Assembly: GCF_003031405.1 (NCBI RefSeq)
Contig: NZ_CP020469.1
Coordinates: forward strand, 310,001-374,000
Source of the DNA: Halomonas sp. 'Soap Lake #6'
Lineage (GTDB): Bacteria; Pseudomonadota; Gammaproteobacteria; Pseudomonadales; Halomonadaceae
Reading direction: 5' to 3'
DNA: 64,000 bases
The stretch's first letter is position 1, and every line of letters starts with the position of its first letter. Both the position numbers and the translations under genes were made by a program. The notes below the pieces were generated by a model. It did no database searches. It was not told where the DNA came from and saw only the letters and a list, made by a program, of their open reading frames with translations. Positions 59,321 through 64,000 of this stretch are shown here, piece after piece.

Positions 59321-59875
59321 ATGGCAGCGGCCCCCCAATCAGCTGAGACCACGGCGTACCATACCGGCTGTCGGGACTCACTCGGCCAACTGTATCACCA
59401 CCATCAACCTTGGTTGCAGCAGCTGTTGAGTCGGCGGCTGGGCTGTGGTGAGTCAGCGGCTGACCTGGCTCAGGACGCCTTTGTGCGCTTGCTGCAAACG
59501 CCGCGCCATCTGGATAGTTTCGATGGCGCCAGAGCCTATTTGAGCCGCATGGCCAAAGGGCTATGCGTGGATCATTGGCGCCGTCTGGATATCGAAAGAG
59601 CCTGGCAAGAGGCGCTGGCCGCCCGTGCTGAAGCATATCTGCCTTCCGCCGAACACCAGCAGATCGTGATCGAGACGCTGTGTGAAATCGACCACATGCT
59701 GGCGCGGTTGCCCGAGAAGGTGGCGACTGCTTTTCTGGCGTCACAACTCCAGGGTAAACCCTATCGGCAGATCGCCGAGGAGCTGGGGATTTCTGAGCGC
59801 ATGGTCAAAAAGTACATGGCCCAGGCCATGTTGCAGTGTGCACTGATCGAAGCCGGTTTCGAGGCCAGCCTCTAA
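59321..59875 (+). CDS. FecI-type ECF sigma factor
   Basis: 184 residues with a sigma-2 region (LGQLYHHHQPWLQQLLSRRL, then SAADLAQDAFVRLL) and a sigma-4 helix-turn-helix (LPEKVATAFLASQLQGKPYR, then QIAEELGISERMVKKYMAQA). This is the FecI subgroup that drives iron-siderophore receptor genes when released by FecR. It is followed 1 bp later by the anti-sigma gene and, beyond a HipBA insertion, by an STN-domain receptor, completing a FecIRA-type surface-signalling cassette. The Fur site upstream predicts expression in low iron. Confidence 0.93.
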   Translation: MAAAPQSAETTAYHTGCRDSLGQLYHHHQPWLQQLLSRRLGCGESAADLAQDAFVRLLQTPRHLDSFDGARAYLSRMAKGLCVDHWRRLDIERAWQEALAARAEAYLPSAEHQQIVIETLCEIDHMLARLPEKVATAFLASQLQGKPYRQIAEELGISERMVKKYMAQAMLQCALIEAGFEASL

Positions 59876-59876
59876 T

Positions 59877-60896
59877 ATGGCATCTGCCGCTTGCCCTGAT
59901 GACGCCGCCAAACGCCGCGCCTTGGCCGAGGCCGCCGAGTGGTTTGCTGAGTGGCAAGCGGGGGATATATCGGCAGCTGAGCGTCAACGCTGGCAGGCTT
60001 GGCATGACGCCAGCGACACCCACCGCTGGGCCTGGCAACAGGTGGAGGGCGTTAGCCGACGCTTCACGGCTAATTTGGATGAGCCGGAGCGGCAAGCCGC
60101 AGGCAGTGTGATTAGTTCTGCGCGACAGCAACGGCGGGGACGGTGGCACCTGCTGAGTGGGCTCTCTAGCCTAGCGATAGCGGCGGTGTTGGTAGGGCTC
60201 TCCTGGCAGTGGACGCCACTGCCTCTGTGGGTGGCTTACTGGAGCGCCGATTATCGTACTGCCACCGGCGACATTACCCTCATTGAACTGGAAGATGGCA
60301 CCCTGGTATGGCTAAGCAGCGCCTCAGCGCTGGATGTTGATTACGATCATCAGCGTCGCCGTCTGCAACTGGTGGCGGGAGAGGTGCTGGTCGTTACCGG
60401 TGATGACCCCGAACGACCACTTTATGTGGATACCCGTAGTGCACGGCTGACCCCCTTGGGCACCCGCTTTAGCGTCCGTCAACGCCAAGCCGACGAGCTG
60501 CTGGCAGTATTTGACGGTGCAGTTGCTATCCATACCCACGGCGATGCCGACCATGCTAGCCAACGCCAAGTGGTCGATGCTGGGCAGCAGGCCAGCTACT
60601 CCGCTAACGGTATTAGTGAACTCACTTCTGCTGACGGCAGCCGGGCTGCTTGGGCCAATGGTGTGTTGTTGGCGGAAAGCATGTCACTGGCCACCTTTAT
60701 CAGTGAGCTGAGCCAGCATCACCATGGCCGCCTTGAAGTCGACCCGGCAGTGGCGGATCTCACGCTACTTGGCGCTTTCCCACTTAATGATCTGGAGCGC
60801 ACCCTGCATATGGTAGAGACCACGCTACCGGTAAAAGTGCGGCAAGTCATGCCCTGGTGGATCAAGATTGAGGCGGCTGAGCCAGCTGTTCAATAA
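59877..60896 (+). CDS. FecR-type anti-sigma/sensor protein
   Basis: 339 residues. The N-terminal cytoplasmic domain (AAEWFAEWQAGDISAAERQR, with later Trp-rich HRWAWQQV) binds sigma. A single membrane segment lies around residues 95-110 (LSSLAIAAVLVGLSW). The periplasmic FecR domain has YRTATGDITLIELEDGT, LSSASAL, then TPLGTRFSVR and a C-terminal WWIKIEAAE. It should relay occupancy of the STN-domain receptor to the sigma factor. Its last ~20 codons and the following spacer recur in degenerate form after the hipA gene. Confidence 0.92.
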   Translation: MASAACPDDAAKRRALAEAAEWFAEWQAGDISAAERQRWQAWHDASDTHRWAWQQVEGVSRRFTANLDEPERQAAGSVISSARQQRRGRWHLLSGLSSLAIAAVLVGLSWQWTPLPLWVAYWSADYRTATGDITLIELEDGTLVWLSSASALDVDYDHQRRRLQLVAGEVLVVTGDDPERPLYVDTRSARLTPLGTRFSVRQRQADELLAVFDGAVAIHTHGDADHASQRQVVDAGQQASYSANGISELTSADGSRAAWANGVLLAESMSLATFISELSQHHHGRLEVDPAVADLTLLGAFPLNDLERTLHMVETTLPVKVRQVMPWWIKIEAAEPAVQ

Positions 60897-60950
60897 AGGC
60901 TATTCAGCAATAAAAAACGCCTTCCTGGTTCCCTTTTTTCGCACTGGGTA
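60829..60950 (+). repeat. Direct repeat copy 1: fecR 3' end plus spacer
   Basis: It pairs with 62643-62764 (offset 1814 bp) and includes an uninterrupted 27-base identical block (60855-60881). The two copies bracket the hipBA genes. The spacer half contains a conserved A-run / GGTTCCC / TTTTTT pattern that may hold a promoter for the next gene. Confidence 0.8.
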
Positions 60951-60975
60951 TCTCCATCATGTCATTGTTGTTTTG

Positions 60976-61003
60976 TAATCTTCATAGTACATTATTGAAG
61001 TTA
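60976..61003 (+). promoter_or_regulatory. Candidate HipB operator, imperfect dyad
   Basis: A 28-bp dyad with half-sites TAAnnTTCA and TGAAnnTTA, centred about 35 bp before the antitoxin start codon. Autoregulation by HipB-type repressors at such dyads is established for the family; the assignment here is inference from position and symmetry. Confidence 0.5.
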
Positions 61004-61024
61004 ATGAATCATGAAGGTTACATC

Positions 61025-61360
61025 ATGCCGACCCCTCATTATCCCTCTGCTGCTGTTAAACGCGTGCTGCGTAAACTGGGGACAGACCTCCGAGAAGCGC
61101 GGCAGCGGCGACGATTAACCATGGCAGTGGTCGCGGAGCGTGCCTTTACCAGCCGGGCTACCCTGCAGCGAATTGAGTCCGGTGATCCGGGCGTGAGCAT
61201 GGGGATCTACGCAGCGGCACTGCAAGCCCTGGGCATGCTCAGTCGGCTTGATCAGCTTGCCGATCCCTCTCAGGATGAAGTCGGCCAAGCCCTCTCTTCC
61301 GCAGCGTTGCCCAAGCGTGTTCGTATGCCCGGTGCCACTAAGAAGCAGTCATATGACTGA
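61025..61360 (+). CDS. hipB: HipB-like antitoxin, XRE-family helix-turn-helix
   Basis: About 111 residues with an XRE DNA-binding domain (LGTDLREARQRRRLTMAVVA, then SRATLQRIESGDPGVSMGIY). It should repress its own operon and neutralise the HipA-type kinase encoded next, whose start overlaps this stop by 8 bp. AAGG 7 nt upstream supports ATG 61025; earlier in-frame Met codons would extend into the predicted operator. It sits unexpectedly inside a fecI-fecR-receptor cassette. Confidence 0.88.
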   Translation: MPTPHYPSAAVKRVLRKLGTDLREARQRRRLTMAVVAERAFTSRATLQRIESGDPGVSMGIYAAALQALGMLSRLDQLADPSQDEVGQALSSAALPKRVRMPGATKKQSYD

Positions 61361-62600
61361 TGTTGACGTGTACATCGATCTGCAAGGACAGATTTGTCAA
61401 TTGGGGCTGTTGCGCCGACAGGCGTCACGGCGAGGCGAGACCGTTACCTTTGAGTACGATGCGGCCTGGCTTGAGGGCGCTAACCGGTTTTCGATCGAGC
61501 CTGCGCTTACGCTTACAGCAGGCACGTTTCCGCCCCAGGCGGGGCAGCCTCTATTTGGTTCGATTGGTGACTCGGCGCCGGATACCTGGGGGCGGCGCTT
61601 GATGCAGCGAGCAGAGCGACGCTTGGCAGAGCGAGAAGGTCGGCAGGTACGTACTCTAGGGGAATTGCATTACCTACTCGGTGTGGCTGACGAAACCCGG
61701 CTTGGAGCACTGCGTTTCCGCTGGCATGGGGATAACGTATTTCAAGCGCCGGTTAGTGAAGGCGTACCCGCACTGGTGGAACTCGGTCGTCTGCTACAAA
61801 TTACTGAGCGTATTGGTCGTGATGAGGAAACCGAGGAAGATCTTCGGCTTATTTTTGCTCCGGGATCCTCACTGGGGGGAGCTAGGCCTAAGGCTTCTGT
61901 GATCGATCAGCACGGTTACTTGTCGATTGCCAAGTTCCCGAAAGAAACGGATGAGTACAGCATGGAAACCTGGGAGGAGATTGCGCTCAGGCTGGCTGAA
62001 CGGGCGGGTATTGAGACTCCCAAGCACCAACTAGTCCAGGTTGCAGGGAAAGCTGTACTGTTATCGCGTCGCTTTGATCGCGTGGGTGGTTGGCGCACTC
62101 CGTTTCTGTCTGCCATGTCGATGACCGGATCGCGGGATGGTGAACGAGGAAGCTATCCCGAATTGGTGGATGCCCTAGCGGCGAATGGCGCGCAGGCCAA
62201 GGTAGATTCGGTACAGCTCTATCGCCGGGTAGCCTTCAATGTGCTGGTGTCCAATGTTGACGATCATCTACGCAATCACGGCTTTCTATGGACTGGCCGG
62301 GGAGGGTGGGTACTGTCACCGGCGTATGATCTCAATCCGACACCGGTGGATGTGAAGGCGCGTATTCTGACCACCAATATTGATCTTGATGAAGGAACTT
62401 GCTCGCTAGGGCTACTGGAAGAGGCCGCGGAGTACTTCGGCTTAGGCTTGCAATCAGCACGAACCATTATCCGCGAAGTGGCAGAGGCCACGCGGACTTG
62501 GCAGTCAGTGGCAAAGGAGGTCGGTGCCCGACGTACAGAGATCACGCGTATGTCCAGTGCCTTTGAGCACGAGGATTTGCAGCTGGCACTGCGCCTTTAA
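61353..62600 (+). CDS. hipA: HipA-like toxin (Ser/Thr kinase)
   Basis: About 415 residues. HipA-type features: FGSIGDSAPDTWGRRL, the ATP-binding loop region SSLGGARPKA, the SIAKFPK segment with the conserved Lys, the catalytic SNVDDHLRNHGFL, and LSPAYDLNPTP with the metal-binding Asp. Key residues look intact, so it is probably active. Known HipA proteins phosphorylate aminoacyl-tRNA synthetases and induce dormancy. The start overlaps hipB by 8 bp (ATGACTGA), as expected for a coupled pair. It lies between fecR and the receptor gene. Confidence 0.9.
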   Translation: MTDVDVYIDLQGQICQLGLLRRQASRRGETVTFEYDAAWLEGANRFSIEPALTLTAGTFPPQAGQPLFGSIGDSAPDTWGRRLMQRAERRLAEREGRQVRTLGELHYLLGVADETRLGALRFRWHGDNVFQAPVSEGVPALVELGRLLQITERIGRDEETEEDLRLIFAPGSSLGGARPKASVIDQHGYLSIAKFPKETDEYSMETWEEIALRLAERAGIETPKHQLVQVAGKAVLLSRRFDRVGGWRTPFLSAMSMTGSRDGERGSYPELVDALAANGAQAKVDSVQLYRRVAFNVLVSNVDDHLRNHGFLWTGRGGWVLSPAYDLNPTPVDVKARILTTNIDLDEGTCSLGLLEEAAEYFGLGLQSARTIIREVAEATRTWQSVAKEVGARRTEITRMSSAFEHEDLQLALRL

Positions 62601-62642
62601 GTTTGGTCTATTGTCGCTGTGCGGTGGCTAACCGATTGCTGT

Positions 62643-62764
62643 TGGTAAAAATTCAGCAAGTCATGCAATGGTGGATCAAGATTGAGGCGGCTGAGTCAGT
62701 TTCTGAATAAAAGCTAGTCAAAAATAAAGATGCTTTCCCGGTTCCCCTTTTTTGCGCTGGTTCG
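62643..62764 (+). repeat. Direct repeat copy 2: degenerate fecR 3' end plus spacer
   Basis: It aligns with 60829-60950 along its full length. Coding and spacer halves are both preserved, and they now precede the receptor gene instead of hipB. Confidence 0.8.
62645..62710 (+). pseudogene. fecR 3'-terminal remnant
   Basis: Twenty-one codons plus stop, read in the original frame, give VKIQQVMQWWIKIEAAESVSE. The intact fecR ends with the closely similar VKVRQVMPWWIKIEAAEPAVQ. No start or upstream fecR sequence is present, so it is a fragment left by duplication or deletion. Confidence 0.8.
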
Positions 62765-62810
62765 ATTCCTCTATATAAGCAGCTAAAAACCATCTGCAAG
62801 GGGAACCAAT

Positions 62811-64000
62811 ATGCCACAGCAACGCACCGTATTACCTCCATCGCTTACCACTACTCGCCTGTTTCCAAGACGTCGCCGCGCACTCGCGCTGGCGGTTCAT
62901 CTAGCTGCTTTCGGTTTGTTAGCCACGCCACTGCTGGCACTACCCGCCATGGCGCAAACCACGCAGCAGCAAACACGACAGTACGATATCCCCGCTGGTC
63001 CAGTTAGTACGGTGCTCAACCGCTTCGCCGCCGAGGCCGGTGTGTTTATCAGCGGTGCTGGCGAGTTGGGGCAAGGGCGCCAAAGCCCTGGGCTGCAGGG
63101 CCAGTATAGTGTTGATGAGGGGCTGGGACGGTTGCTTAACGGAACCAGCCTGAGGGCTGTACGGCAAGGGGATGGGAGTTATCGGTTGGAAGAGCGGCCT
63201 GCTGATGTGGAACTGCCATTAGTTGAGGTCACAGGCGCTAGGACTCCAAACTCTCTCCCCATTGCTTATTTTGGTGGACAAGTAGCAACGGGCGGGCGTC
63301 TCGGGCTGCTAGGCAACATGGATATCATGGATGCCCCTTTTAATATAGCCAGTTACACATCAGAACTAATTAAAAGCCAACAAGCCAGGAGCATGGCAGA
63401 TATTGCTGACAATGATCCATCAGTCCAGATAGCTTTACGTGGGAGAGGAACAAACTCTGGAGGCGATGCCTTTAACATTCGAGGGTTTACTCTCTCAAAC
63501 GGTGATATATCCCTAAACGGGATGTACGGTGTTATGCCACTGAACACCATATCCATGGAAACTGTAGAGCGAGTGGAGATAATCAAAGGCCCCAGCACTC
63601 TATTAAATGGTGTATCACCTAGAGGCCAAGTTGGTGGTGCAATAAATATTGTGCCTAAGCGTGCAAGCAATACTCCTCTTACGGAAATCTCTGCTGTTTA
63701 TCAAAGTGACTCGCAGCTGGGTACTCATATAGATGCTGGACGGAGATTCGGAGAATCAAATCAACTTGGTATACGTTTTAATGGTGTCTTGAGAGACGGG
63801 GATACGGCGGTTGACGGTCAATCTTCATCGCTAGGCGTTGCCGCCCTTGGTATTGATTACCAAGGTGATAATTATCGACTGTCAGCCGATATGGGTTATC
63901 AGAAAGACAGCGTAGATGCTGCTAGTGGGTTTGGATCTGGGCTGCAGATTCAACAAAGAGTAGATGCTCCCACGGCTCCCAATGCAAGAAAGCAAACAGC
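62811..64000 (+). CDS. TonB-dependent siderophore receptor with STN signalling domain, 3' end outside the window
   Basis: The ATG is preceded by AGGGGAACC. A long twin-Arg-rich N-terminus (RRRRAL) and signal peptide (cleavage near PAMAQT) are followed by an STN domain (residues ~58-125; QYDIPAGPVSTVLNRFAAEA, then YSVDEGLGRLLNGTSLRAVR), a TonB box (LPLVEVTGA) and a plug (SPSTLLNGV-type loop: IIKGPSTLLNGVSPRGQVGG). This is the FecA/FpvA transducer type that works with the fecI/fecR genes upstream. From about 63235 onward the DNA becomes markedly A+T-richer with ATA, AGA and AGG codons, unlike the STN part. The frame is still open at the right edge. Confidence 0.92.
   Translation, partial: MPQQRTVLPPSLTTTRLFPRRRRALALAVHLAAFGLLATPLLALPAMAQTTQQQTRQYDIPAGPVSTVLNRFAAEAGVFISGAGELGQGRQSPGLQGQYSVDEGLGRLLNGTSLRAVRQGDGSYRLEERPADVELPLVEVTGARTPNSLPIAYFGGQVATGGRLGLLGNMDIMDAPFNIASYTSELIKSQQARSMADIADNDPSVQIALRGRGTNSGGDAFNIRGFTLSNGDISLNGMYGVMPLNTISMETVERVEIIKGPSTLLNGVSPRGQVGGAINIVPKRASNTPLTEISAVYQSDSQLGTHIDAGRRFGESNQLGIRFNGVLRDGDTAVDGQSSSLGVAALGIDYQGDNYRLSADMGYQKDSVDAASGFGSGLQIQQRVDAPTAPNARKQT

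Noticed and set aside
60829..62764. Insertion sequence or composite transposon around hipBA
   Set aside because: The flanking repeats are fecR/spacer sequence, with no terminal inverted repeats and no transposase.

Overview
The window (about 64 kb) is almost wholly devoted to siderophore biology in a gammaproteobacterium, most likely a Halomonas-like (Halomonadaceae) species. This assignment is an inference. It rests on the mix of beta-hydroxyaspartate, serine and predicted hydroxamate modules known from amphiphilic marine Halomonas siderophores (aquachelins, loihichelins), on the gene content and on moderately GC-rich coding. No rRNA, tRNA, CRISPR array or insertion sequence was seen.

Region 1 (1-28312, + strand) is a non-ribosomal peptide synthetase (NRPS) assembly line of four consecutive genes: the 3' part of an Asp module (cut by the left edge), a Ser-Gly synthetase ending in a fused C-TauD hydroxylase, an intact stand-alone Asp module, and a four-module terminal synthetase with a thioesterase. 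A-domain specificity residues read by eye give Asp / Ser-Gly / Asp / X-Ser-Ser-X. Dual epimerisation/condensation (E/C) domains follow the first Ser and the first three residues of the last protein. X is unassigned. By elimination it is proposed to be N5-acyl-N5-hydroxyornithine, because the adjacent operon carries an ornithine/lysine N-hydroxylase and a GNAT acyltransferase. The two Asp modules are almost identical over 2.2 kb, and the last synthetase is built of exact 3234-bp repeats, so the locus has been reshaped by recent duplication and gene conversion.

Region 2 (28.5-43.5 kb) holds the accessory genes. A minus-strand operon encodes acyltransferase, N-monooxygenase, an HSL-type esterase, a TonB receptor and a periplasmic binding protein. 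Around it are two PvdE/SyrD-type cyclic-peptide exporters, a siderophore-interacting flavin reductase, a cytochrome b561, a FhuB-type fused permease and a FhuF-type [2Fe-2S] reductase.

Region 3 (43.5-59.2 kb) looks like a second, uptake-oriented locus reminiscent of yersiniabactin/pyochelin utilisation. It has two AraC-family regulators, two TonB receptors, a methyltransferase, an RhtX/FptX-type MFS permease, a FecB/FecCD-type set without its ATPase, and a YbtP/YbtQ-like pair of fused ABC half-transporters.

Region 4 (59.3-64 kb) is a cell-surface signalling cassette: FecI-type sigma factor, FecR anti-sigma and an STN-domain TonB receptor running off the right edge. It is interrupted by a HipBA toxin-antitoxin pair flanked by a duplicated fecR 3' end. 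Several Fur-box-like sites and an ECF-type promoter suggest iron-responsive control throughout. No MbtH-like protein, phosphopantetheinyl transferase or FecE/FhuC-type importer ATPase is present in the window.
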